Assembly (NCBI RefSeq): GCF_030272615.1
Contig: NC_081408.1
Span: 61,996,614-62,060,613, forward strand
DNA from: Cryptomeria japonica
Lineage: Eukaryota > Streptophyta > Pinopsida > Cupressales > Cupressaceae
Length of the DNA: 64,000 nt
Direction: 5' to 3'
Shown: positions 1 to 11,736 of the stretch, piece by piece
How the letters are laid out: every line of letters starts with the position of its first letter
Numbering within the stretch: the stretch's first letter is position 1
Notes under the pieces: model-generated
The model's database searches: none
The model's input: the letters and a program-made list of their open reading frames with translations, nothing else
Told to the model about the DNA's origin: nothing
Position numbers and translations under genes: made by a program

Positions 1-482
1 ATGACAAAGTACTGCAGAATAAACCCTGTTTCTCATTATCATTAAAAATAATTAAGTGTTTATGACAACAATGAGTGAAACTTATAAAAAAATGATTTAA
101 AATACTGCATAAAAGTCTTCATGGATAATGACCATGACTCAAGTAACGAGGTAGCCACCTTACTTTCTGTCTACATCTATGATACCTGTTCTTTAATGGC
201 ATCAATTGTACTCATCTCTTGGGCTGTCGTTAAAGCTTCTAGATTTAGAAAGCACTTCTGAAGAATTTGCAGTCTGGGTAATAAAACCAATTGAAGTTCC
301 TACAAATCTCTTGTCTTGTTGCTAATCTCCAACTCTATCTTGGCAGACTGAAGCTGATACCGGTGATTAGTTTGCCCATATGTAGTGAAAGAATCATACG
401 GGGTCTTAAAGTTGCTTATGTATGCCTACAAATTAGATTATAGTTTATCCTTTTGTGTAAGCACATCATCAAAAAATAGATG
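1..482 (-). pseudogene. A2 ORF2 C-terminal end and 3' untranslated part
   Basis: This piece belongs to A2 and continues from 8175 after removal of A1. Roughly 290-482 encodes the last residues of ORF2 and matches A1 ORF2 at 2185-2300, including a shared YDSFTTYGQT motif. The rest, down to base 1, is AT-rich 3' noncoding sequence similar to A1 around 1886-2180. The element's polypurine tract and 3' LTR should follow just outside the window. Confidence 0.75.
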
Positions 483-1603
483 TGATGAATACTAAGAGGG
501 GGGGTGAATTAGTATGTCAAAAATCTCTATACCTAAACACTTTGCTAGACTAATAGTAAACTGGTAAAACAGTTTAATAGAAAAACCAATTAGCACACAT
601 GCAAACCAAATAGAAAATAATGCATTCACCCACAGAAGCACAAACACCATAACACAAGAGATTTTGATATGGAAACCCAAATGGGAAAAACCATTGTGAG
701 ATGGAACTCACAAGTAACTATCTGTAGAATAGGAACCCGACCGGTTAAGGTCATACAATGTTCTTCACCAGAACAGATCCTATTAGGAATCTCAATCTCT
801 GTTAGGAGATAAGTCTGATTAAAGACTACCTTGCTAGAGGATTTTAGATCCACAGATGTGAACCACCTTGTTAGAGGATTTGCAAAAGGCTTTTGGGCCT
901 ACCTAGTTAAGGGCTTTAGACTTGTCGAAGATGTGAGTAATCAACAAGTAAGTGATCTAGCTAATAGCACAGATTGCTTGGTTAGACCCTTTATAGCTCA
1001 TTCCTAATGCATTCTAGCATTACTTCAGTCTTCTACACATTCATACTCTCTCTAACTCATCAACCACCTTAAACCCTAGCAACTCTTTAAAACCCTAGAC
1101 ATGATGTCCTTATAAAGGAATCTGATTTCATGTCGGTCTAATGGGATTATAATACAATTTCCAAGGTTCAATGCATCTAGACATATTCTGTAACATGACA
1201 CAAAAAGAACCGTTAAAGTGTCAGTACTGCCAAACAATCGGTGGATGGTAACTCATCACAAAATGCCGGTTGGTAACTCATCACACAGTATTACCGATTT
1301 ATACAAAATACCGGTTTAAGCAAAATACCGGTTGCCAGTTTGACAAAAATGAAGACTAGGAATTATGTGTTTTGCCCCTTTGATCCTTCGTACCACTTGA
1401 GATCCTCGAACCGCTTGGGGTCTACATACCACTTTAGATCGATAATTACTTTTTGCAAAACACCAATAGTCTAAGGACTATAATGCATCATACCGGTTGG
1501 AAGATGTACCGGTTGAGCTTTAACTTATACATACAAAAGTGATCTCAATGCAAGTGTGTGTCCATCAATGAGAATCACAACATAATCATCATAAATGCCA
1601 ACA
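483..1603 (-). repeat. A1 3' LTR
   Basis: 1,121-bp LTR. In sense orientation it starts TGTTGGCATTTATG and ends TATTCATCA. It has a seven-base G run near 497 (a C run in sense), a GGGAAAAACC module near 681, and several ACCGGT-like motifs between about 1220 and 1510. It pairs with 7039-8174. Confidence 0.92.
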
Positions 1604-2184
1604 ATCTCCCCCTTTGGCATTGATGGAAACACTTAGGAAAATTTTGACATCTAAGTGTTTTACAACAAAAATATACCATAATCAAAATTACTACCCCTAA
1701 GCATATACACTATCCCTTTTGCAGAAAATACAATGTATACTACTTCTTAACAGAAATAACATAAAAGTATACATCAAAACATTCAAAATTTATACTTCTC
1801 CCCCTTTGCCAATAATGACAACAATATTACAGAGCAATATTACAGACCAAGCCATGTTTCATTACTAATTAAAAGAATAAGAGTTTATGACAATAAAGAA
1901 TTAAACTTGTCAAAAATTGATTTAAAGTCCTGCAAAAATTGTTTCATGGATAAGGACTAGGACTCAAGTAGGGAGGTAGCCACTTCTTTCTTTGTCTGCA
2001 TCTGGGAGACCTGTTCTTCCATGGCATCTATTGTACTCATCTCTTGAGTCACCGTTAAGGCATCCAGATTTAGATAACACTTCTGAAGTATTTGCAGGTG
2101 TGGGAGTGGAACCAGTTGAAGCTCCTACAAATCTCATGACCGGGTGCTAATCTCAAGCTCTATTCTTGTAGACTGGATATGAAA
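1604..2184 (-). promoter_or_regulatory. A1 polypurine tract and 3' untranslated region
   Basis: In sense the tract reads CCAAAGGGGGAGAT and directly abuts the LTR (1604-1617). A second copy-like tract, CTCCCCCTTTGCC on the plus strand, lies near 1798-1810. The rest up to 2184 has no long open frame and is AT-rich. Repeated polypurine tracts before the 3' LTR are reported for Sireviruses. Confidence 0.75.
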
Positions 2185-5100
2185 CTATTGAACGGTTTGC
2201 CCATAAGTAGTAAAGGAGTCATATGGCAGCTTGAAGGTGCTCATGTATAACTGCAAGTCAGATTGAATCTTTTGCTTATGTACAAGCACATCATCACAGA
2301 AGAGATGGGGTTGGCAAATCTTACTTAGAAGTAGATTCCCCTCATCCAAAGCATTCCTTATGTCTTTTTGTGCTTTTTGCAGATCAGACCAGAGCTCATT
2401 TAGCTTCTTCACCAGGGCAATGTTGAGAGATTTTTGATGCTCTTTCTTGGCATTTGCCTCTGCTACTTCTTCTAGGCTCTGCACCTGATCCTCCACTATG
2501 GTGCATAGGAGCTTTAATTGTGCCAATTATGAGTCAGTACTGGGGAGGTTTGTGTCGGGTAACAAACCAGTAAGAGTGTCCACCATAGCTTGGATCACAT
2601 CTTGCTCCTTCTTCCTCCTTAACACTTCAAGGAGTTCTTGAGCTACCTTAATGCTCTATAGCAGCTCCATTTCATTTGCAGACTGGAGGTCAATAGGACT
2701 TGTGAGGTCAGCTGGTTTGGCTTGTCTACTAGTTGCCTTTGGAGTTTCCATCAGCGTGCTCCTTGCCGCTTCTACTTCCTTGTCCTCCTCTACCTTCCCC
2801 TTCTCTTCTTCTTTTCTCTCTTCCTCTTCCTTATCCTCCTCTACCTTCTTCTTCTCTGCTTCCTTCCTCTTCTCCTCTTTCTTTCCTTCCTCTTCCTTCT
2901 TCTTTTCTGCTTCATCCTTCTTCTTTTCCTCTTCCTTCTTTCTCTTCTCCTCTTCATCCTTCTTCTTCTTCTCCTCTTCCTTCTTCCTTTTCTCCTCTTC
3001 ATCCTTATTCTTTTCCTCTTCCTTCTTCCTCTTCTCCTCTTCATTCTTCTTCTTCTTCTCATCTTCTTGTTTCTTTTTCTCTTCTTCCTCTTTTCTCTTT
3101 TCCGCCTCTTTCTTTTTCTTATCATCCTCTTTTCTCTTTTCCTCCTCTTTCTTTTTCTTCTCATCCTCTTTTCTCTTTTCTTCCTCTCTCCTTTTCTCCT
3201 CATCCTCTGCTTGCTTCTTTGCTTCTTCTTTTCTATTCTCTGCTTCCTTTTGCTTCTCTTCTTGTTCTGCCTGCTTCTCCTATCCTATTCCTTCTGATGG
3301 TGTACCCTGAGTAACATTTTCACCATTTAAGGTGTTAACATCAATGGGGTCCATTTGTGCTGTGACCGGTTCTTCTTCACTGTCATACACCTCATCCGAT
3401 TTGCCAGTTTCCAGTTCTCTCTCAACTTTTTTGTTGGCTTCAGCCACTTGATGCATCTTAAGAGCTTCTTGAGCATGAGTATGTGTATCCTTGATCACTG
3501 CTTGACCCTTTCCTCCGAGTAATAGTAGTCTTCTTCTTCTCATGAAGAAGAGGCCTTTGTATTTATTCATAACTTCGAATAGTTCTAAATTTGATACATC
3601 AGGAAAATGTTGAGCAAATATTTCCCCCCTCATTTCCTGTTCCTTTTCTATGGAAATGCGCCATTTATTGTCTAAAGAATTATACAAAGAATCTAGTGTC
3701 TTAGATCTAATTTCTGAAGGCGACCGGTCATTAACACATAAATACTTAATGATTTCTTTTTCAGCTGCTTCTTTTTCATCATCATTAAAATCATCAAAAC
3801 AATCAATCAAATCATTCATCACTTTTCTCCTAATATTTTTGATAGTTCTTTGACAATGTGTCAAAGGTTTGTAGGAAGAAATGTCTATATTTACCAGTGC
3901 TGATGATGCTGGTTCATTCTTTATCTTTTTCTTTGCTTGTCTTGTCTTCTTGGGTTTTTCCTTAGACATAGTTTCTTCTGAGTCCAGTGAGTTATTTCTT
4001 GTCTTCCTCTTCCTCTCAAAGACTTTGGCAGATGCTTCTTTTGGTTTCTTCTTTGCAGGTGACCACTTGGTCACTTTTGGACTAACTGCAGTAACCGGTT
4101 CCGATGTCGAAGGCACTACCTTTCCTTTATTTTCAGGAGGTTCTACAACCGGTGCAACCCTTTCCAGATAGGTGTCGGTTCTCTTTTCCTTGGGATCAAG
4201 GGGTGAGGTGATTAGGGTAGAAGCATACCCATCCAGCATATCATACATCACCTCATAGCCCATAGGCTCTACTTCTTCCTGTCGAGGCTCAACAACCTCC
4301 ATTATGCATTCATCCACTTTGATGATAAAGCAAATGTCCTCTTCATATTTCTTGATGATGTCACTAGATATCCTCATCCTTAGGCTCATCTTTCTTCTGA
4401 ACTCATCAAAGTACTTGTTCAGAACATGAGGGTAACCGGTTCCTATTGCTTGCAAGATCTCTTTGATCTGCTTGGTAACCAGTTGATCAACAGACCACTG
4501 AATATCTCCAGCTCCTAGGAAATAACCTTGGAAGTAGAAGAATAACCCTACCAGTAGTTGTCCAAACTTGAATCTTAGTGCATTACCCTGTTTGATTGAC
4601 TTAACATTCAATATAAGTTGTCTTTGCATACAGGTGTGCAGATCAAATGATTCATCTTCTTTGATCATCCGGTAAGCGGCATTTACCACTACAACACATA
4701 CAGAGTTAATTCTGCTGGCAAAGAACATCCGCTAGCCTATCACCATACAGGCATACTTGACCAGATCATCCTTGATTGAGTTGATGGTCATGCCACGTGA
4801 GTCACTCACTGAACTGGTGAGCTTTGACAATTTCAGTCTTGCTGACCTTCCTTAGGTCTGGCACTTCCCCTATATTGCAGAAACTAGTGACGACCTGAAT
4901 AGCTTGTTGTGTGATATCATGTGTTCTTTCAAGATACATCTTGTCACCATGAACTCTGCTTAGAATGATCCAAATGTGATCATCTGTGAAAGCCTCTAGG
5001 AAGTAAACCGCATTGTGAAGCTTTTTTTTTCCAAGATGCTATACTCTAGTTTGATCTTTTTATCCTTCCCACAAAATAGACCTAGCTGAGAATGGATCAC

Positions 5101-5265
5101 AGGAGACCCTAGGTCTTTGATCTTGTAGTCTATGTAATCTGAGATCCCTTCTTCTACCATAACCCTAGCTGATGCTTGAGACAAGGCATTATATTTCGAT
5201 ATTCTTTTTATGAAATCCATAGAATCTACAGTTGCACTAGAACTATCATGAGATGCGAAAGCCAT
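2185..5265 (-). pseudogene. A1 ORF2: large conserved protein of unknown function, broken
   Basis: About 3.1 kb of coding sequence on the minus strand, roughly 1,030 codons, starting at an ATG at 5265 (product begins MAFASHDSSS). I do not recognise the family. In order: an N-terminal globular part (5265 to about 4730, now frameshifted), a conserved core with RINSV, AAYRM and KFGQLLVGL motifs (4728 to about 4240), a basic Ser/Thr/Pro-rich linker, a second conserved block (SSYKPLTHCQRTIKNIRRK region, about 3890), then about 140 residues of Glu/Lys/Arg-rich charged helix (3270-2780), and a coiled-coil tail ending at 2185. The core is homologous to ORF2 of C1 (44537 on). Stops at 3280 and near 2527, and a frameshift near 5000, disable it. 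No enzyme motif is visible. Confidence 0.8.
2760..3275 (-). repeat. Low-complexity Glu/Lys/Arg-coding tract in A1 ORF2
   Basis: A CT-rich plus strand (GA-rich in sense) encodes an imperfect repeat of about 14 residues of the EEEKRKKEEEKKKD type. It predicts a long charged single helix or coiled coil. The plus-strand reading (Ser/Phe-rich) and the other minus frame (Arg/Lys-rich) are shadows of the same composition. A2 has a shorter version at about 8640-8940. Confidence 0.8.
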
Positions 5266-5709
5266 GACAAGACAGAAAACTCGAGAAGTACCTTTTGGAA
5301 ATTAGGAATTTAGGGCTTGCAAATTCCACTTCGCCTTCCACTTCGTCGGTTGCTAAATCACCGCTTTGAGTTCTTCTTTTCACCATTTGAAATTTTCTTC
5401 TGGATCTTCTTCAGGGTTTCGAGATTTCTTTGAATCGCCACACAAATCATTTTTTTCTTCGTTCTGCACATGAAAAAATTCTTTAGATGAAAAATGATAG
5501 TGAGAAATTATTTGAAAATTCCTTTTAAACATATTCCTCACCTACCGTAATAAATGCTCCACCATTAGGGCGTAAACCCTAATTTGCCTGTTATCATTTC
5601 TAGTCTTCTGCCAAATGATAGGTATCGCATAGTAGTTAAGGTCTTTTACTGGTGTAGACTAGGGGTTCGTAGTGTTTCACTGATTGCTCCCCCTAAGCTT
5701 TTTTGATGC
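5266..5709 (-). other. A1 spacer between ORF1 and ORF2
   Basis: AT-rich stretch with no supported gene. A similar spacer separates the two ORFs in A2 (10960-11393), C1 and C2. It could hold an internal start signal for ORF2, but no specific signal is recognisable. Confidence 0.5.
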
Positions 5710-6988
5710 TTAGTTTGCTGGTTCTATGATTTCCACACTAGGTGCAGAAACTGGTTCTTCTTGCAACACTGTTGGTTTCTTCTTCTAGGTTTTGTTCATA
5801 TCTGCTTAAACAGTGTCAATGTCAATCTTTCCTTTCGGAGTGACCGGTATGTCATCCGATATGTTCTTTCTTGATCTGCAGAATCTGGCAATGTGACCTA
5901 GTTTGTTACAATGATAGCAAACCATTCTAGGTGCTCTCCAAGGTCCATTATTCATGTTTCCATTCTTCCTTCTGCATGTTGTAGCAGTATGACCATAACC
6001 ATGACAAATCCAATAGTTTTCTCTCCATCTAGTTGCCACTTGATAGCCACCGCTTCTTGACTGATGATTGAAGGCATCAAACTGGTTGTGATTCCGGTTC
6101 ACAAGAGGTTCTGGACCAGTTCCTTGAGTCCTCTGAGGATATCTTCCAGTGTTGTTCATAACAGACCTGCATTCAGATTTCTCTATGCCCATACTTGTTG
6201 CATGCATAACAATTACCATTGAACTTATTGGATCTAGGTACATTGTTTATAAAGTAAGGAAAATTACTGTAAGCCTTACTCCTACATACAATGGCAGTAT
6301 GTCCTTCTTTAAGACAATTAAAGTAAACAGGTTGGAACTTTCGCTTACCTTTACCTTTGAATGTCGATTGCTTCTTGGATGCTTCAACACTTGCACCAGA
6401 GGTCTCACCTTGCTCATGACTAGAATAACCAAGTCCATCAGTACTCTTTACAGGTTTGGCTTATTCAAGCTTTTTCTCTAGCTTAACAGTACTCTTGTTG
6501 AAATTAGCAAGTATTTCCTTTGACACAGAGAGTTCTTTGGAAATCGCAGCATTTTTTTCCATCAGGTTTTCATTCTTAGAGATGGCAATGTTCAGTTCTC
6601 CTTACATGTCTTCCTTTTCCACTTTTCTCGCATGGAGTTGAGCAGTTAGAGCACTGATCTCTTGCTTCAGCTTGGAGTTTTCATGATCTTTGTCTTTGAC
6701 CAGATCTTCAACTTTCCTCCGGTTCTCAAGCTCTTGGCACATTCGAATAGTCAGTCCTTCCAATTCTTTTCTCAGGTTGGAATTGGATTCATTCATCTTT
6801 TCTACTTCTTGGATCAGGGTTTCCATGTCCGCTTCATCAAAAGAACTATTTTCAGATAGCTCCATCAACTTTTTAGCATGTTCTCTCCTTTTTGCTTGAG
6901 ATGCCTTATATTTGACCATAAGATCATCATAGGCTTGCTCAGACTGAGTGAGCCGATGATTAAGTTCCCTTAATGTGTATTACCCCAT
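5710..6988 (-). pseudogene. A1 ORF1: coiled-coil protein with CCHC zinc knuckles (gag-like), broken
   Basis: Starts at the ATG at 6988, matching the intact start of A2 at 19497 (MEEYTIREL); in A1 codon 3 is a stop. The first ~190 residues are a Lys/Glu-rich coiled coil. They are followed by up to four CCHC knuckles: one near 6300-6345 with Tyr for the first Cys, one near 6170-6220 disturbed by a frameshift, one near 5970-6010 with Tyr for the first Cys, and an intact CYHCNKLGHIARFC near 5875-5920. A nucleic-acid-binding structural role like that of gag is likely. The N-terminal gag domain seen in Cop1/Cop2 is absent. Several stops and at least one frameshift make it inactive. Confidence 0.78.
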
Positions 6989-7020
6989 ATCTCTTTCCAA
7001 GTGGTTAAAATTATAGAAAG

Positions 7021-7036
7021 GTAGGCTCTGATACCA
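7021..7036 (-). promoter_or_regulatory. A1 primer binding site (initiator Met tRNA)
   Basis: In sense this reads TGGTATCAGAGCCTAC and lies 2 bases inside the 5' LTR end. TGGTATCAGAGC complements the 3' end of plant initiator-Met tRNA. Confidence 0.9.
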
Positions 7037-7038
7037 AT

Positions 7039-8174
7039 TGATGAATACTAAGAGGGGGGGTGAATTAGTATGCCAAAAATCTCTGTACTTAAACACTTTG
7101 CTAGACTAATAGTAAACCGGTAAAACAGTTTAATAGACAAACTGGTTAGCACACATGCAAACCAAATAGCAAATAATGCATTCACCCATAGAAACACAAA
7201 CACCATAACACAAGAGATTTTGATGTGGAAACCCAAATGGGAAAAACCATGGTGAGATGGAACTCACAAGTAATTATCTGCATAATAGGAACTAGACTGG
7301 TTAAGGTTAGACCGGTTAAGGTCGTACAATGTTCTCTACCAGAATAGATCCTATTAGGAATCTCAATCTCTACTAGGAGATAAGTCCGATTAAAGACTAC
7401 CTTTCTAGAGGATTTTAGATCCACAGATGTGAACCACCTTGTTATAGGATTTGCAAAAGGCTTTTGGGCCTACCCGGTTAAGGGCTTCAGACTTGTCGAA
7501 GATGTGAGTAATCAATGAGTGAGTGATCTAGCTAATAGCACAAATTGCTTGGTTAGATCTTTGATAGCTCGTTCCTAATGCATTCCAGCATTACTTCAGT
7601 CTTCTACACATTCATACTCTCTCTAACTCATCAACCACCTTAAACCCTAGCAACTCTTTAAAACCCTAGACATGATGTCCTTATAAAGGAATCTGATTTC
7701 ATGTCAGTCCAATAGGATTACAATACAATTTCCTAGGTTCAATGCATCTAGACATATTTTGTAACACGACACAAAAAGAACCATTAAAGTGTCAGCACCA
7801 CCAAATAATCGGTGGATGGTAACTCATCGCAAAATGTTGGTTGGTAACTCATCACAAAGTATTACCGGTTTATACAAAATACCGGTTTAAGCAAAATACC
7901 AGTTGCCAGTTTGACAAAAATGAAGACTGGGAAATATGTGTTCTACTTCTTTGATCCTTCATACCACTTGAGATCCTCAAACCGCTTGGGGTCTACATAT
8001 CACTTCAGATCGATAATTACTTTCTGCAAAACACCAATAGTCTAAGGACTATAATGCATCATACCAGTTGGAACATATACCAGTTGAGCTTTAACTTAAA
8101 CATACAAAAGTGATCTCAATGCAAGTGTGTGTCCGTCAATGACAATCACAACATAATCATCAAAAATGCCAACA
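7039..8174 (-). repeat. A1 5' LTR
   Basis: 1,136-bp partner of 483-1603, with the same ends and the same G-run, GGGAAAAACC and ACCGGT motifs. Differences between the two copies include several CpG or CHG-type transitions, such as ACCGGT against ACTGGT. Confidence 0.92.
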
Positions 8175-10959
8175 AGATGGGGTTGGTTTATTTTGCTTAA
8201 CAGTTGTTTTCCCTCATCCATAGCATCTCTAATATCCTTCTTCTCTTTCTGAAGTTGAGACCAAAGCTCATTCAGTTTCTTTACTAAGGTAGTGTTAAGT
8301 TCCTTTTGATGCTTCTTCTATGCATTAGCTTCAAAAACTTCCTCAAGGCATTGTACTTGGTCCTCGACAACTGTACATAGAAGTTTTAGTTTGGCTAGAG
8401 AGGAATCGGTCTAGGGAGGTTGCTACCTGGGATCAAACTGGTAAGGGTGTCAATCATAGTGTGAATGACATCTTGCTCCTTTTTCCTTCTCAATGCTTCT
8501 AGTCTTTCAAGAGGACTGGTGATGTCGGCCGGTTTGGCTAGACCACTGGTTGCCTTTGGAGTCTCCGGTTGTTTTCTCTTTTATGCTTCCTTTTCTTACT
8601 CCCTTTGTTCTGCTTCATAATTTTTCTTCTCTTCATCCTTCTGTCTTTCTTCTTCTTTTCACTTCTCCTCTTTTTTCTTGTCCTCCTCTACTTTCCTCTT
8701 CTCCTCTTCTTTCCTCTTTTCCTCTTCTTTCCTCTTCTCCTCTTCTTTTCTCTTTTCTTCTTCTTGTTTCCTCTTCTCTTATTCTTTCCTCTTCTCCTCT
8801 TCTTTCCTCTTCTCCTCTTCTTTTCTCTTTTCTTCTTCTTATTTCCTCTTCTCTTCCTCTTGTTTCTTCTTCTCCTCCACTTTCCTTTTCTCTTCCTCTT
8901 TCTCCACTTTCTCTTTGTTTGCCTTTTCCTTTTCCAGCTTCTACTTGTCTACTTTTTCTTTGTCAGCCTTTTCCTTTTCAGTGTCTGGAGTGACATCTTC
9001 AACATCCAAAGCATCAACATCAATGGTGTCCACCTATTCTGTAGTTGGTTCTCCTTCATTAGCAAATGCCTCATCTGATTTTCTGGTTTTCGATTCCTAT
9101 TCGGCCTTCTTGTTGGCCTCAAACACTTGATGCAACTAGACAACAACTTTGGCATGCAGATTAGTGTCCTTCTCTACTTCAAAGGTTTGGCCTTCAAGCA
9201 GCATGAGTCTTCTTCTTCTCATGAAGAAGAGACCTTTATGCATGTCTATAATCTGAAATAATTCAGAATTGGAGGCTTTAGGAAAGTACTGAGAAAATAC
9301 TTTCTCCCTTATTTCCTATTCCTTTTCTATGGCAATGCGCCATTTGTTGTCCAAAGAATTATATAAAGAATCGGGTGCCTTATATCTAATTTTTGATGGC
9401 GACCGGTTATTTTTGCATAGATAATCAATGACTTCCCACTCTATTTTCTCTTTCTCACTATTGGTAAAATCATCAAAACACTCCTTCAGATCACTAAGCA
9501 GTTTCCTTCTTATATTCTTGATAGTCCTTTGACAATTTGTCATTGGCTTATAAGAAGAGATGTCAATATTTACCGATGCAGATGATGCAAGTGTCTTGCC
9601 AGTAGCTATTGTCTTTTTCTTTGTTTGCCTTGTCTTCTTAGGCTGCACATCTAATTTTGTGTCTTCAGACTCTGGTGAGTTTCTCTTGGCCTTCTGCTTC
9701 CTTTCAAATACTTTAGCGGGTGCAACTTCCGATTTCTTCTTGGTAGATGACTGCTTGGTCAGTTTTGGGCTGGCTAAGGTAACCGATGTTGATGCCGCTG
9801 GCACTGCCTTTCCCTTTTTCATAGAAAGTTCTTCAATCGGTGTTACCCTTTCCAAGTAGGTGTCGGTTCTCTTTTTCTTTGCATTTAAAGGAGAGGCAAT
9901 CAGGGTAGAGGCATACCCATCTAACATGTCGTACATTACCTCATAACCCATAGGTTCTACTTCTTCCTATCTAGACTCTACTGCTTCCATTACACACTCA
10001 TCTACTCTAATGGTAAAGCAGATGTCCTCTTCATATTTCTTAACAATATAGCCAAATATCCTCATCCTCTAGCTCATCTTCCACTTGAATTCATCAAATT
10101 ATTTATTCAAGACTTTAGGATATCTGGTTCCCACCGCTTGGAGACTTTCTTTAATTTGTTTGGTGACCAGTTGGTCAACAGACCATTGAATATCACTGAC
10201 TCCCGAGAAATAGCCTTGAAAGTAGAAAAATAGACCCACCAAAATTTGTCCAAATTTGAATCTTAGGGCACTGTCTTGGTTGATGGACTCCAAGTTCAGT
10301 AGAAGTTACTTCTGCAAATAGGTTCATAGATCAAATGAGGCGTCCTCCATGATCATTCTATAGGTGGCATTAACCATAGTAGCAGAGACAGAGTTTAATC
10401 TTCTAGCATAAAATGTTTGGTATCCTATCACCATGCAAGAATACATGACCAACTCATCTTTGATGGTATTAACACTCATTCCCCATTGATCGCTCACAGA
10501 ATCGGTAAGCTTAGTCATTTCTATCTTGATAACCTTCCTTAGGGCTGGCACCTCATTAATGTTGCAGAAACTAGTGATGGCATGAATTGCTTCGGGCATA
10601 ATGTCATGTGTCCTCTTGAGATACATTTTGTCGCCATGCACTCTGCTCAGGATGATGTGGATGTGGTCTTCCATAAATTATTCAAGAAAGTAAACCACAT
10701 TGTGAAGTTTCTTCCTTTCTAGAATGTTGTATTCCGGTTTGATCTTCTTATCATCCCCACAAAACAAACTTAGCTAGAAATGAATTGCTAAGGATCCTAG
10801 GTCTTCCAATTTGCAGTCAATGTATCCTAAAATATCTCCTTCAACAATGACTCAGGCAGGTATTTGGGACAGGAAATTGTATTTCATTTTTCTTTGAATG
10901 AATTCAACTAAGTCCATAGGTGAACTATAACTGGAGTGTGATGCAGAAGCCCTGATCTA
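8175..10959 (-). pseudogene. A2 ORF2, main part, broken
   Basis: Same protein family as A1 ORF2; it continues into 1-482 beyond the A1 insertion. It begins near 10959, where the expected ATG appears changed. The N-terminal part keeps an open run at 10674-10324 with the family motifs LSRVHGDKMYL, VIGYQTFYARRLNSVS and ATYRMI, which is better preserved than in A1. The linker and second block (about 9951-9316) and the Glu/Lys/Arg helix (about 8940-8640) follow. Many stops are present. It is the best copy for aligning family A with family C across the N-terminal core. Confidence 0.78.
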
Positions 10960-11393
10960 ACTAATAAACAAAATTTTTGAGAAATACCTTCACAATTTCA
11001 AAATTTAGGGTTTTACAAATGTAGCTCACACCACACCACTTCGGTTTCTTGATTACTGCTTGATGTTCTTCACTTGATTGATTGTAAATATCTCCGAATA
11101 CTTCTAAAAGATTTCCCATCTCTCTGAATCACAAGTCGAATCTCCTTTTGTCGCTCTTCTCTTGAAAAATTCTTCACTCAAAAACTGATAAGTGAAAATG
11201 ACTTGAAAATTCCTTTTAAATGAATTCTTCACCTACCATAATAAATCCTCCACTGCTAGGGTACAAACCCTAATTTTTCTATTTACTGCTTCACAATCTT
11301 CTGTCGATTGATAGGTAACGTATACTGATTAAGGTCTTTTACTGGTATAAATCGGGGGTTCCAAACTTTCAACGATTTGTTCCCCCTAAGCTT
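10960..11393 (-). other. A2 spacer between ORF1 and ORF2
   Basis: AT-rich noncoding stretch equivalent to 5266-5709 in A1. No further feature seen. Confidence 0.5.
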
Positions 11394-11736
11394 TTATGAA
11401 GCTGAGTTTGTCGGTTCAGAGACTTCCACACTAGGTGCGGAAACCGGTTCATCTTGTGATACTTCTTCAGGTTTCTTTTTCCATGTTTTATTCATTCCTA
11501 CTTGAATGGTTTCAACATCAATCTTCCCTTCTGGAGTGACTGGTATGTCATCTGATAGGTTCTTTCTCATTATGTAGGTTCTGGCAGGGTGTCCCGATTT
11601 GTTGCAATGATAGCATACCATTCTAGGTGTTATCCATGGTCAATTGTTCATTATACCATTCTTCCTCCTGCATGTTGCAGCAGCATGACTGCTACCATGG
11701 CAGATCAAACATGTTGCTCTCCAATCGGTTGCTACT
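11394..11736 (-). pseudogene. A2 ORF1, C-terminal part
   Basis: Holds the last zinc knuckle (CYHCNKSGHPARTY, final Cys lost) and the C-terminal tail of ORF1, ending at 11394. It is cut from its N-terminal part (18564-19497) by Cop1. The tail matches A1 (SAPSVE motif). Confidence 0.78.

Larger units (their letters stand above)
483..8174 (-). mobile_element. A1: complete pol-less LTR retrotransposon nested in A2
   Basis: Complete 7.7 kb element flanked by a perfect 5-bp duplication AGATG (478-482 and 8175-8179). In sense (minus) order it has: 5' LTR 7039-8174, tRNA-iMet primer site, ORF1 (6988-5710), a spacer of about 440 bp, ORF2 (5265-2185), polypurine tract and 3' LTR 483-1603. The interior of about 5.4 kb has room for pol, but no DSG/DTG protease, HHCC-DDE integrase or YxDD RT motif appears in any frame. 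It inserted into another copy of its own family, inside ORF2. In the first ~200 bases of the LTR pair I count about a dozen differences, so it is not recent. Confidence 0.92.

Noticed and set aside
2651-3310. Plus-strand Ser/Phe-rich and Leu-rich open frames, and a minus-strand Arg/Lys-rich frame
   Set aside because: All are other-frame readings of the GA-rich tract that encodes the Glu/Lys/Arg helix of A1 ORF2.
8550-9130. Plus-strand Ser/Leu/Phe-rich open frames
   Set aside because: The same shadow effect in A2 ORF2.
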